NCBI GenBank assembly: GCA_001566295.1
Contig: KQ964249.1
Span: 1,364,001-1,428,000, forward strand
From: Microdochium bolleyi
Lineage: Eukaryota > Ascomycota > Sordariomycetes > Xylariales > Microdochiaceae
DNA length: 64,000 nucleotides
Direction of reading: 5' to 3'
How positions within the stretch are numbered: the first letter of the stretch is position 1; every line of letters begins with the position of its first letter. Made by a program: the position numbers and the translations under genes. Under the pieces are notes generated by a model. The model did not search any database. It was not told where the DNA came from and worked only from the letters and a program-made list of their open reading frames with translations. This document shows positions 1 through 11,682 of the stretch, piece after piece.

Positions 1-3000
1 GGGGGGGTGTATGTGTGTGCTCGACCTTGGGGAGTCGCTGGCGTCTTGTCCCACTTAGGTCTGTAAGCCAAGAAGTAGGCAGGCCCGGGAAGCTTTGGCC
101 TTGCATATTGCAATCTCTCCACGAGATATGTCCCTCATCGAGGTCGATCGCGTAGTACGGCGTCAAGGTATCGGTCCGTCACGCGAGGACGGCCGTGCGC
201 GGGACAAGGGTAGCTCTTGCAAGTGAGGATGAGGGCCCGCGATTAGCACGGCTGGGGCATCCGAGCTGTGGTGCTGTTGCTTAGCCATGCCGGGCGCCGC
301 TTGCTTGGAACCTGAATCGGCCACAGAGTCTAAAGAATTGACATTCAGGTTAGCACTTTTGGCACGAGCACGAATCTTGGGGCTCTGCTGCCGCCCTAGA
401 GCACCAAGCGTCCCCGAGGTTCGGCGAGACCGTTGTGCCCGGCCAAGCTCGACTCGGGAGTGCTCGCGAGGGACTAGCTAACCTGCGCAAGGGCATGACA
501 CCAGTCGCGGAGCGTTGTTGCTCGTGTCGTTGTTGTTCCCGGCTGGCCCGGGGCTGGACCCTGCCGAAGTGGGTGGCGTGGACGTTTGTGCGCCCCCGCA
601 AGTCGCGCCCAGCTGGGTCGCGGAGACGAAGAGCGTCTTTGAGCCCTGATGAGTCCAGTCCGCTGGGACGATTGTCCTGACCTGAGCTAGCCGGCGGACG
701 TTCGCGCCTAGCGCAGGTTCGACGATGCACGCTGAAGATCTAAATCGGCACTAGCGCGGGCGGGCAGATTCAGCTCCGTAAGTGGGCGGGGGTCGGGTGC
801 TTGTGACCGCGGGCTTACCACTACTGAGATGAGGCACCAAAAATGGCAAGGAAGCTATTCTGGTTGATGGGATGGTATTTGTAGCAGGTTGTGACAGGGA
901 GAGGTGAGTGCGATTGCTGCAGTAGGCGCTGCTTGTCTTTGCGCTTCTGAGTGAAAGCCTTGAGATGTGGAACCGCGGCTGTCCTGACAGATAGACGCCG
1001 TGATCAGTGTAGAGCCAAGCTGGGTGTCATCGATGGCAGGCACTAAGAAGTATGCGTGGTGGAACATGGAGGACTGCCGATGAGACCATTGAAGCTACCC
1101 TCATCTTACAGAGAGTACGGAATACTGGCGACCGCACGCCCAGCTCCTGCAGACGGATACGAGGCTGGGTGCGAGCCGAGGAAGATAGCCCCTTCAGGCC
1201 GCGCTGGAGGACACGGAAATGGAGTCTCCCGCACGGCGCGGACGGCCCTGGCGGGCGCGAGCAGGGATTCGGCGGGCCACGGCAGAGATGGCCTGCAGGC
1301 CGGCTCTGCTCGCCGGATCGACGACAGGGATGCCTGCATCTCGCTCGCTTGGAGATCCTAGACCACTCTATGAGAGAATGCACGCAGTAGTGATGGCTGG
1401 CTTCAAACCAGTGCAGCAGCGGATAGAGCAATGCTCGGGGTCTGCCCGAAGAGCACCAGGGCACCAGCTCCTCGTTTGTGCTCTGGAATCGTCGGCCGGG
1501 CCGCACTGCAGGGCTGAATCTGATGGTGACAGGTCTCGACTTTTGGAAAACGGTGCAGGCGTCGGGAACAGGAGGATGTGGAGGACGTGGCGCCGGCGTG
1601 GGACGCACGCTAGAACACCGTACCTGAAACCCGTTTTTCTACGCAACGAGCTGGACCCGTGGGTCGCCCATACTGGGCAGTCTTTGTTCCACCTGCGCCA
1701 TCCCCTTTGGGACAGGAGCCATGCTCGTTCAAGGGTCCGTTGGTTCCTATTGTCCGATCTGGAAGGGAATTTCTCTTTCCTTGCGTGGCCGGTCACCCAA
1801 AAGGACCCAAAGGGGGTGGTGCTGTATCGAAGTAGCGTGACGGCCTAGCATCAACTAGTCACACCCGCTGACGCACACACCCCATCCTGACACTGTGGTT
1901 CTTATTGTGTATTGAGCCTGCGGTACGGTACAGGTCTGCGAGCCACCTACCATGCCAGCCGAGGGCTACTGCTCCTCACGGTTTCGAGTTGTCGTCAGCG
2001 CGTAACGGCGACTCGTGACATCCCCCCCCCCCCCCCCCCCCCCACTGCCAAGTGAGACTCTGGCGACCTGTGGGGCCATGAGGATGTCGGCACTCAACGA
2101 CACACTGGACCGGATCTGCCAGGAATTGGATGTCCGGGCTACAACCGTGGGTCGCTGGAAGGTGTGAGAAATGCAAGAAGGTGTGCAGCCTGTCGGCTCT
2201 CATTTGGTGGCTGACGTAGCACGCCAGCTTCCAATATCTGTAGGCGGGGAGTCTAACGGCGTTTAAGGCTCACCGGCGGCCGGCAGCCACGACCAAGGGA
2301 CAAGGGGTCCCTGAAAGCCACAAATCGGCCAAGTGGGGCACCCTGCAACCTCACTTGCAGCGGCACCGGCCCAGTCAGGTACTGCTCATGGCACGTCTGG
2401 CTCAGACAACAACGACATTCGCTTGATTGCCGTGTCATGGCCAACGGCAGCACCGCGCAAGCCCATAGACAGGTATCAGTCTCTTCCTGCTGGCCTCCAC
2501 CAGCTAGCTGTCTGTCAAGCGCAGTCGTTGGGCCGTGCACAGCCAACCTGCCCTAGCTCCGCTCCGGAGCACCGCTGCTCGACTCGACCACTTCACGCGA
2601 GCCATCTCGCCGCACACCTCACCGTGTAGCTCTGATGGCTTGGTTGCTGCGGTGTGCAAATCAACCACGCGGGAGCTAGGCAACCTGCACGATGCCGACG
2701 CCAGTGCTGTGGTTAACGCCGTCGCTGCTCGTCGAGGCGCCTGCGCTTCAGTCTGCACGCCTCGCGCGCCGTCCAGATGGATCCTCGCGGCGGCCACTGG
2801 CGAGCTGCTGGTCTCTCAACATTTCTCTAGCTTGAAAGCTTCCTGAGAAAGCTGACTTTGGCGTCCGGCTGGGCTCCAGATATGGGACCTCATCGTTAGA
2901 GATTCGGGGCCATCGCGCATGGGCCGTCCCAGACATGGTCAGCCACTGTCCACCGACTAGCTGTGGGCACGCCTGCTCGACGCCATCGACCGATCCAGGC

Positions 3001-3229
3001 TGCGTGCAGGTACTGGCACCTAGTCTAAATCCTGGTTCCGACAGTGTTTTAATAGTCCGGCCGATCTCTTTTATCATCTTCCTCTCTCCCTTCCCTATCT
3101 TGCCGTTCTTCCTTCAGCCCACAGCCAGCGAAGCAAGATCATCGCAGACACGCCACGGACAACACCAACCCGTCCAGGCAACCACATATAGGTCGTTTCT
3201 GTCGACGAGGCTTCGTGGCTCTCATCACC
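1..3229. other. Gene-free stretch upstream of the GT2 gene
   Basis: No convincing coding region was found on either strand. The open frames here are short, overlap each other in several frames and are Arg/Pro/Ser-rich, as expected by chance in GC-rich DNA. The last 150 bases or so (about 3070-3229) are pyrimidine-rich (runs of TCTCTCCCTTCC type) and probably form the promoter or leader of the downstream glycosyltransferase. The only notable element is the poly-C run at 2022-2043. Confidence 0.6.
2022..2043. repeat. Poly-C homopolymer, 22 nt
   Basis: An uninterrupted run of 22 C residues lies in gene-free DNA. On the other strand it is a G22 run, able in principle to form G-quadruplex-like structures. 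Its exact length is uncertain because homopolymers are prone to sequencing error. Confidence 0.9.
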
Positions 3230-6097
3230 ATGGGGCGTTTCATGTCTTACTTCGCCCCCGGCAGGGTTGCTGCCGAGCCAGCGAACGAGGAGCAGGACAA
3301 CGAGAAGACCGACAACAAGCGCAAGAGCCAGCCCTCCGAGGTCAACACGGGCGCGGCCTCTGAGTTCGGCACATCGACCCCTCACAGCTACAACGGGTCT
3401 CGGTCTGGCTCGCGCGCCAACTCCATCTTCGGCGGTGACGGCGACAGCCATGTCGACCTTAGAGCCGATGTCATGTGCAACTGGCTCTACCAGCAGCAGC
3501 TTGAGAAGCAGTACGCCACAGGCATGATACCTGGCGAGGGTGTCGTCCTCAAGAAGGCCAGAGACAGCTACGCTTGCTACCCGCCTCAACTACGAGATAT
3601 GCCATTTAGCCTCTACGACATGTCTATGGCTCTCAACGTCCGCGTAAGTCGACCGTCGCCAGCGTCCGCCGCGGCCGTGCAACATATGCTAACAAGTTGC
3701 TGTTACGCTTCCAGTGCGCCATGACCGTAAACACCAGAGTGATCAATGTCATCATGAGCTCTCGGCGTCTTACCCAGGACCATATCCCTCTCTCAAACGG
3801 ACTCCGCCTCCAGGTACTACACACTCTGCGCGACCTCCCGCGGTGTAAGAAGCACCATTTTGCGGCCTTCATCGAAGATACCCAAACTCTCGTCGTGTGG
3901 GACGATGAACCCAGAAGACTGCTGCGACGAATCGCCGAGATTGAGACCCAGCTGATGAAGATCATCTGGGGCAATACCGGTGAGGAGGACGAGGAGGAAG
4001 AGGTCGATGAGAAAAACGATGCCGAGATCACCGTCGAACCGGTAGACCTCGAGACGGGAGCTGGGATCGAGCGGCGCCGCGTGATGCTCACGAGTCCCAT
4101 CATCGTTGGTCTCACGCTCACGCTCTGCCTGACCTGTGTTGGATTGGGTCTTCGCTACCTGGCCCTGCAAACCGCCACCGATGGCCAGTATATGCGCATT
4201 GCCCTTGTCGCTGTCGTGCCCGTACAGATCTGGGTCGCCATCTTTTTCTTCCAGTCGATCGTCGGAAACATCTTCCAGCTCGTCGGTCCCGTTGCAGCAG
4301 TGTATCAGAACTCCAAGTTTTACAGCGGCAAGGCGCCCCGCCGTCTCGACCGTGACTTCCACACCTTGCCCCACGTCACGGTCCAGATGCCCGTGTACAA
4401 GGAAGGTCTCCGCGCTGTCATCATGCCCACGATTCGCTCTCTCAAGCAGTGCATCTCGACATACGAGATGCAGGGTGGTACCGCCAACATCTTCATCAAC
4501 GACGACGGCATGCAGCTTATCCCCGAGGAAGAGGCTCAGGCTCGCCGCGACTTCTACGAGGAGAACAATATCGGCTGGGTCGCTCGTCCTGGACACGACC
4601 CTAAAGGTGAGAAGGGCCGCGTTTTCCTGCGCCGCGGAAAGTTCAAGAAGGCCTCCAATATGAACTACGCCATGATGGTCAGCAATCGCGTCGAGGAGAT
4701 CCTCAAGAGCCTGCAACGCAGCGTGAACTGGACCCAGGATGACGAGAACGCCGCATACAACGAGGCTCTGGCCGAGGTCACTCGCCAAGACGAAGGCCGC
4801 ACTTGGGCTGAGGGCAACATCCGTATCGGCGACTATATTCTCATCATCGACTCCGACACCCGTGTCCCTAAGGATTGTCTGCTTGATGCCGTCAGCGAGA
4901 TGGAGCAGTGCCCCGAGGTGGCCATACTGCAGTATACTGCTGGTGTGCTCCGCGTCTCTACTTCGTTCTTCGAGGGAGGGTAAGTCCACCATTAATCCAA
5001 CTTATCTGGCCCATGCTAACCTGTGCTCGACAGTGTCAAATGGTTCACTGATCTGATCTACACTGCCATCTCTTTCGCTGTTGCCAACGGCGACGCCCCG
5101 CCATTCGTCGGCCACAACGCCATCCTGCGCTGGGCTGCCATCCAGGATGCTGCGTCTTACCAGGATGAGGATGGCTATGAGAAGTTCTGGTCCGAGTCGC
5201 ACGTCTCTGAAGATTTCGACATGTCCCTCCGCGTACAGGTCGCCGGTTATATCACTCGCTTCGCCGCGTACACGGGCGAGGGCTTCAAGGAGGGTGTGTC
5301 CCTTACTGTCTACGACGAATTGGCTCGCTGGGAGAAGTACGCTTTTGGCTGCAACGAGCTCGTGTTCCACCCCCTGAAGAGGTGGCCTACCCGAGGTCCC
5401 TTCACTCCCCTCTTCCGCGAATTCGTCTGCTCTGGCATCGACTTTCCTAAGAAGATCAGTGTGTGCGCGTACATTGGCACCTACTACGCCATTGCCGCTG
5501 CCTGGCCGCTCTCGGTCGCCAATTACTTTATCACCGGTTGGTTCTTCGGTCTCTACGACAAGTACTACCTTGACTCGTTTGCCATCTACATCTCGGTCAT
5601 TGTCGTCTTCACTGCCTTTGGCAACGTTGCCCTCGCTGGCTTGAGATACCGCCTCGGGCAGGACAACCCGTTCCATGCCTGTAAGTTACGCCCAATCTCG
5701 ATCCAGAGAAATTTCCAGTACTAATATTTTCTTTTCAGTCCTGACCAATCTCAAGTGGATTCCCATGTTCACCATCTTCCTCGGCGGCCTGTCCCTACAC
5801 GTCTCGCAGGCCATCCTGTCCCACTTCTTCGGCATCGACATGGTCTGGGGCGCCACCGCCAAGGAGATCGAGGATGTCAACTTCCTCGAGGAGATCCCGC
5901 GCCTCGTCAAGCGCTTCAAGGGTACCTTCATCTTCTGCACCGTCATGACCGGCCTCATGGTTGCGGGGCGGTTTGCATTCCCCTACCAGTGGCAGATTGA
6001 CTATTTCGCGTCAATCTTCCCTCTTGCGAATCTGGTCATCGGCCACTTCCTCCTTCCCATCGTGCTCAATCCCGCGCTCATGGTCTTCGCGTGGTAA
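3230..6097 (+). CDS. Type 2 glycosyltransferase, processive, multi-pass membrane protein
   Basis: Four exons give 894 residues: 3230-3643, 3715-4979, 5034-5680 and 5739-6097. Introns have GTAAGT-type donors, CTAAC or CTAAT branch sites and CAG acceptors, and phase is kept throughout. Two hydrophobic segments precede the catalytic domain and about five follow it. Catalytic motifs seen are DDG (residues 401-403), DSD (517-519) and ED (619-620). Where cellulose/chitin synthase relatives carry QxxRW, this protein reads ELARW (655-659). The architecture matches the fungal GT2 described as needed for hyphal growth on solid surfaces in plant pathogens (ZtGT2/FgGT2). It probably makes or exports a surface polysaccharide at the plasma membrane; the polymer is unknown. 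The start ATG has a strong context (CATCACCATGG). The family call is firm; orthology to ZtGT2 is inferred from memory. Confidence 0.9.
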
Positions 6098-8361
6098 TGC
6101 AGCAGAGGCGGTGAAAGAGGGTGGTAGGCATTCGGCATTTTCAGCATCATGACAAAAGCGGCGGGTTAATGACAAAATGTGGCGTTGGATGAATGAGTTT
6201 GTCTTCGATCTTTTTCTTTTTCCTTTTTTCTTTTTTTCCTTATCGTAGACTTCCATGACCATGTGTGGGGAAGCACACTCTGGGCTGGTTCATATTCTAG
6301 ATTTGTCGCTTTCCACGTTCTACATTACTGTTCTATTTTAATCCGCAGGGACTCAGCGTGTCCGGCGATAATTGCTAATTTCTGGAATGAGCATCTATCT
6401 GCCGGCCTCAGCTGTGAGTTGATATGCTGTGTGACTGATGCTCCTTCACCCGACCAGGACCGCAACTGAAGACGTTCTCGGCGGGTGCTTACCGAGCACT
6501 CGAGGGGGTGGTGTATCACGATGCCAAATGCAGCAAGTAGTAGCAACTAGACTGCGACGTTCGTGGCCTGCCGCTCGAGACTATACAGCTGCCTACGCTG
6601 CCGTAGGTACCTCCCTTACGGTAGGTAGATGTTTGGGGCTTAGCTGTCCCCGGGAATTCGAAGCTCTGGACTTTCTGGGCGATGGGACGTTGCGTTGTTG
6701 GTCAGGGTTGCTTTTGTGTCCCAAAGGCAGACGCAGAAGCTCAGAGGGATGTCGTGAGGTGAGGGCTATGATGACTACTTTACCATGAGCCATGGCCAGC
6801 GCTGATCTTTCGTTCTCCCATGCTGGCTCTGTTTCGTTCAGGATGTCCACAGCCCATGGTTTTCGAGAAGCGCAGACTCAGGACTGCCTTTCTGAAGTGG
6901 TCAGATGCAAGTCCGCACAGGGAACGAAAGGTTGGGAATTTGCGGTAGCCTGTACAAGACATGTTTCTGAATTCTTTGGTCGAGACGAGTCTAGACGATC
7001 GAGGAAAAAAAAAATCTCCAAACATCTGTGTGTTCTTCGAGTGGTGCCGAGGGAGGCTACTTCAAAGATGCTGGGCACATGCGGCATATTGTTCAGAAAA
7101 GCTCAGATACAGTGCTCGGCCTGCGATGCCGCCGGCCGGCCGACCGACCGGCCGAACGGAGTTGTGGTAGCGCTGGGATCCCCAGAAGGAGCGGTGACGA
7201 GTGCCACGCGGCGTCCAGCTTGAGAGAGATGTGGTTCCATGCCGACCAAAGGTACTCGTGACAAGATTTGTTGGGAGTTCCCAGGTTGTTCGTCGTAGTC
7301 GCAAGGCCAGTGTACTTTGCCGAGTTTGCCAAGGGCCAAAGATTCTTTTTTCGCACAGGAGCAGACACCGTGTTCCCTGTGGAGCACATAAACAGCCGTC
7401 CAAAATGGCGTGTCGTTTCTGCCCCTTGCAGCTCTTCCGAACCGGACGTGCCGAACCTCGAGAATCCACTCTCCAAGGCATGTCGGAAGATCTAATCTTA
7501 TCAATCTATGGCGAGTCTCCCAGGGGAGTGGGGTCATCGCGGGCCTTGGCGATGCAGCAAGACACCCTTTTGCGCGTGTCTGACTCTTTTACAGTGGGCA
7601 GGACCGGGATCAGGATTCGGAGTCTGCTGCAGGCCCAGCGTGGGCACTGAGGCGATTTGGTAATGGTTTGCTCATCGAGGAAGGTTTCAGGAGGAGCACG
7701 AGACGCGAAAGAGCGGGAAGCCAGACGGCTTGGGTTCTGGAAGCTCTGGCTGGGTCCGGCTCGGAAGGGGAGGTCCACCCCCTGGATGATTGGCGTTGAG
7801 CAGCTGATCTGTCAGAGAGCTGCGCTCAATGCTCTCTGGGACTGATGGATGAAGTTTCCCGCAGCTCGAGCAGAGGAGGATGTGTGCTGTTGCAATGGCG
7901 GAAGTCGAGGAGGTCAGACTTTGGTCTGGTCAACGTCATGGCCAAGCTCAAAAGTACAAGAATTGTTGCTAGAGACTGAAGCTTAGAATCGGTAGCGTGC
8001 TCGATCCATGATGCGAACCTGAGGAGAAACGGCAGCTCCGGGCTTGCAGGTGACGACAGGGGAGCTAGTTAGCGTTGCGGGGATCCCTCACGCGCTCCTC
8101 AAGCACTGGTGGGCACTGGGGCTTCGGTGGTGCTGGTCCGGCTCCAGCTTATCGTCATTCTCGCCATGCTTCCCCCCAAAGCCTGGCAGGTCTGCTCTGC
8201 ATTCATCTTTTGGTCATCTGCCTCTGCTCTTCCGTCTCTTTGCCATCGGCCGTGTCTATCGTCCCAGGTATTCGTACTGCACCTCCCTTCCACCGCATCA
8301 CCTGGCCGATATCGCCCCCTCCAGCACCGCTTGTCAGCCCCGACCCGCGATTCAAGACGTC
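6098..8361. other. Intergenic region between GT2 and F-box-like genes
   Basis: The first 150 bases or so are probably GT2 3' UTR; a T-rich stretch lies at about 6210-6240. Further on are a CTACGGTAGGTA-like inverted element near 6600-6625, an A-run near 7003-7012 and a GGCC-rich tract (GCCGGCCGGCCGACCG type) at about 7127-7155. Open frames here overlap in three or more frames and contain no recognisable domain. The last 200 bases are pyrimidine-rich and probably lead into the gene at 8362. Confidence 0.5.
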
Positions 8362-10171
8362 ATGGCAGTCTTCATGGACCTCGACGACGACGACGTCGAG
8401 TCAGTCCAACCACAAACCTACAACAACACGCACAGCGCAAAGCCCGAATGGACTCTGTGGTCACATACCCGAGACGCTTCGATAGCACCACGACAGCCTC
8501 TGGGATCCACCAAGATCACACGCCCGCCCCAGAACAATGCCTCCGCTGCCGACACCGAGACCAATACAAGCAACCCCGATACCTCAGATGCTTCGTCCAG
8601 CCGCTTGTCCGCGAGCATAGTCTCAAGTAGGAGCAGAGTAGCAGAGGCGCTCGCTTGCTATCCGTAGGCAATGACCACCACCTCGTGTGCTTCATGTCTT
8701 GGTACCTGCAGATCTCCCAGCCATCCTAGACCTCCTTGTACCACCAATGTCCATATGTCGTCCATGGCTCTCTCCGCGAGCATGGAATCCGGGACAAGCA
8801 TTGGCAGCAACAAGGACGGTCCGGGATGCTGAGGAGTAGACTGACCCGTGCTCTTCTTCTTGCCAATACACAGTATCGTCATGGCTGTTGCATCCTGCCT
8901 CGATCTCAACGCCATTGACAACCTCTCGCGTACCTGCCGGGCCGTCCACGACTCTCTCCTCGAGTATCGCAGTTCAATCCTCACTCATACTCTGCACTGC
9001 GTCAACGAGGACCTTCCAATCGACAGCGAAGGCACGTTCCGATATCGGGCTCGCGCTAGCAACTGGTATTATATGCAAGACGACGCGCAGCACCGCGCAG
9101 GTGCTGATGTGGCCAAGTCGGGGAGCTGTGCCCGCGACATGGTTGCCGAGTGTCGAAGGTGTTCAATTGCTATATGCCGGGTATGTCGAATCTCTTAGAT
9201 TCCCAGGTGGTGATTTCGTGTACCCTCGACTGACCATGACGTGTGCTTGGGACAGAACTGTGCTATGAAGCCACCGGCTCCTATCGTGCAGAAGGAGAGG
9301 CATAGGCGGTTGTGCATACCGTGCACGAGGGCACCACTTCCTTTGCTATTAAATCCACCTTTGAGTGCCAACACACCGTTGGCCTCGGACGCAATGCGCA
9401 CAGCCGTGTGTAATTGCGACACTGCAGGCGTGTGGCTTTGCCAGCCATGCGGCAGGAGTATTCGTGGTTCAGATAGCGACTACCGATCGTAAGTCTCACC
9501 ATATGAAGCTCCGCTTATAGAGCACTAGAGCGTGCTATGTGCTGACGACAGAACCTTTGTCTGGTAGGATCTGGAAATGGCGCAACCAGTACGGCGAAGT
9601 CCTTGGCGGGGTGGGCACTGGCATAGGCGAGGGTGACCGGGGCGTCCCCTGCGGTCGCGAGTCCAAGTGCTGCAGTTCAAAAGAGCGCGAGCAGGAGACG
9701 GACTGTGACGCTGAAGACGGCCGTGCCAGTTCGTCCTCACACGATCTCGGGCTACACCACAACAACGGCAGTAGCTACTTTAGCGGCTCTCCATCTTCCT
9801 GGACGCCGCCGCTCGCACACCGACCGGCACACAGCCACGCCGTCAGCAGTCCGTGGTCCATCCCATCGGCCAGCTCAGCAGCGACATCTGCCCTGTCTTT
9901 GGCTCCGACCACACCGCCGCACTCTGATAGCAGCAGGACACCTTCGCCTCAGCTGCGGCCAGGCTACGCGCGTCACGAGGTCGAAGGCATTGGCGGCGTA
10001 GTCAAGTCTGTGGGCGTGAAGCTCATCCGCGTGGGTGCTTGCGTGCCCGAATGGGAAGACGAGAAGCACCGTGGCATCATTCTCGGGCGTGAGGCCAGTG
10101 GCCGGAGTCGGAGCTGGTGCGGCTGGTGTTGGAGGGTGATCCCCGGGAATAAGGATCGGGAGGCAAATTAA
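8362..10171 (+). CDS. F-box-like, cysteine-rich conserved protein of unknown function
   Basis: Four exons join in phase to give 481 residues: 8362-8663, 8874-9180, 9256-9488 and 9568-10171. The third acceptor was placed at 9567 because the earlier AG at 9551 leads straight to a stop. Residues 1-100 are polar and probably disordered, with an acidic DLDDDD start. Residues 101-145 resemble an F-box (LDLNAIDNLSRTCRAVHDSL). A paired-cysteine array follows: C194xxC197, C202xxC205, C223xxC226, C255xC257 and C265xxC268, suggesting a zinc-binding module. A Gly-rich segment (GVGTGIGEGDRGVPCGRE) and a Ser-rich linker lead to a C-terminal segment with WCGWCW. F-box proteins usually recruit substrates to SCF ubiquitin ligases, but that role is inference. 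I do not recognise a named gene. Confidence 0.75.
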
Positions 10172-11019
10172 AGGTGTTCAGGAGTCGAGGCGCAAGCTGG
10201 TCTTTGTCAGTCTCATAAACGATGTGGGGTGGCAAGCGATCCAGGAAGACAGCAATCAAGGAATGGACAGGATAAAGTTGGGAAATAATCTGGAGCATTC
10301 GGAAAGGTGCGATATAGACATTGAAGCCTCGCACATCAGTACTGGTGCCAGGGAGTGGACCAGGTGACAGCGAACGTGCGGTCATTCATATATATATCAT
10401 TGTTTACATGATGCGTCTAGATGTACAGATGGTTGTGTGAGGCGAGCCATAGCTGAGACAAGTGGAGAGGAGCAACGAGTCGGCAAGTGCTTTGCCCCCG
10501 CCCTCGCCCAACATGACAGCCTGACAGCCTGGTGCTTTTTGTCCCTCGTTGTCGTACTGGTGCCTGGGTAGACGATAGCCCCCGTGGCTCGAGGATGGCC
10601 CGACTCTTCCCAGCAACCCCCCCTTGCCACCTTCGCCCGCAATTCCCACTGCGGTAATGTTGGCGTTTGTCCGTAAGGTTTTGATGTGGATAGTGGTACA
10701 AGTAGCCGAGATCGATCATCTTCCGGCCGTGAAAGTGCGTGTATAAGACGAGACACCTTCTATGCCCGTTGCTCTTTCAAGATCCTCTTCGCATAAAATT
10801 ACAGTTTCCAAAGGAGTTTGCCCAGCACTAGAAAGAGCAATGGAGAAGTCGTCCGTACGATGCTGCTGAGATCAATGGGAGCCGGCAAAATCCCGTCCGC
10901 AGCGTTGCATAAAGGGAGCGCCCTCGGGCGATGGCGGCATGTATCGACTGCAACCCCGCTGTAAGCGCGCAGTATATATCTCTTCCCGCCACCTCCTCCT
11001 CTCCTCCTCCTCGTCATCA
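10172..11019. other. Convergent intergenic region
   Basis: This lies between the 3' ends of the F-box-like gene (+) and the mL58 gene (-). It holds their presumed 3' UTRs and an AT dinucleotide-rich patch (TATATATATCATTG) near 10389. Nothing else was recognised. Confidence 0.5.
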
Positions 11020-11682
11020 TCATAACAGGCCCTTGAGCAGCAGGGCCTTGCGCTTCGTGCGCTCCTCACGAGCCTGCGTCCTCGTGGGGCCCCAGCGGGC
11101 GCGAATGGCGGCCTTGCGCTCGCGCTCGTTGGCCTGGTGCTCGGCGCTCGCCTTGCAGCACATCATGACGAAGATGGGCGTGCACTCGTACTTCTCGGCG
11201 AGCTTGAGGACGGACCACTTCAGGGGGTTCGCCGCGCGCAGGGCGCGCATCTCGTCGACCTGCTCCCGCGTCACGTTGCGCCGGGGCTTGAACCGGTTCT
11301 CCTCGCCGCGGGTCAGGGGCGGGGGAAGCGTTGCTGCTGTTGCTGATGCTGCCGAGGTGTCGCCGGGTGGGGAGGCCGCCAGGGGGTCGCTGCTGCTGCG
11401 ACGGCGCACGAGCTGCGTGAGGTTGGCCTGCCGCCGCGGGTCGGACTTGGGGAGGAACTTGAAGGGCGTGTGGAAGACCGAGGGCGCGGCCGCGGGCGGG
11501 TTGTAGATGATGTGCGTCGAGGCGGCGTCCGGGGTGAGGAAGGACGGATGCGGCGGGATCTTGAGCGCCCGCTTCGTCCGGGCGAGCGTCGCCTGGGTTC
11601 TGCGGGGTGTCGTCGACACTGCTTGTCTGCAGAGGTGCGAGGCCGTCGTGGCCAGCGGCCGCAGCATTGTCCGCGTCTCCAT
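11020..11682 (-). CDS. mrpl20: Mitochondrial large ribosomal subunit protein mL58 (MRPL20 family)
   Basis: A single exon gives 220 residues from the ATG at 11682; a second in-frame ATG at 11667 (MLRPLATTAS) would give 215. The N-terminus is rich in Arg, Ser and Thr and nearly free of acidic residues, as in a mitochondrial presequence. The core includes the segment HTPFKFLPKSDPRRQ and a basic C-terminus ending in RTKRKALLLKGLL, characteristic of the fungal mitochondrial L20 protein. It should act in the mitochondrial 54S subunit. The frame stays open upstream to about 12000, but that stretch is His/Thr-rich and without protein-like character, so the METRT start was preferred. An internal Ser/Ala/Pro-rich stretch (about residues 85-115) looks like a low-complexity insertion. 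Confidence 0.85.
   Translation of the reverse strand: METRTMLRPLATTASHLCRQAVSTTPRRTQATLARTKRALKIPPHPSFLTPDAASTHIIYNPPAAAPSVFHTPFKFLPKSDPRRQANLTQLVRRRSSSDPLAASPPGDTSAASATAATLPPPLTRGEENRFKPRRNVTREQVDEMRALRAANPLKWSVLKLAEKYECTPIFVMMCCKASAEHQANERERKAAIRARWGPTRTQAREERTKRKALLLKGLL

Noticed and set aside
1027..1848. Overlapping open frames of 140-210 codons on both strands
   Set aside because: They overlap heavily, are rich in Arg, Pro and Ser, lack recognisable motifs and have no splice-supported extension. They fit chance frames in GC-rich DNA.
7127..7155. GGCC/GACC-rich tract as a functional repeat or site
   Set aside because: Short and imperfect; explained by local base composition.
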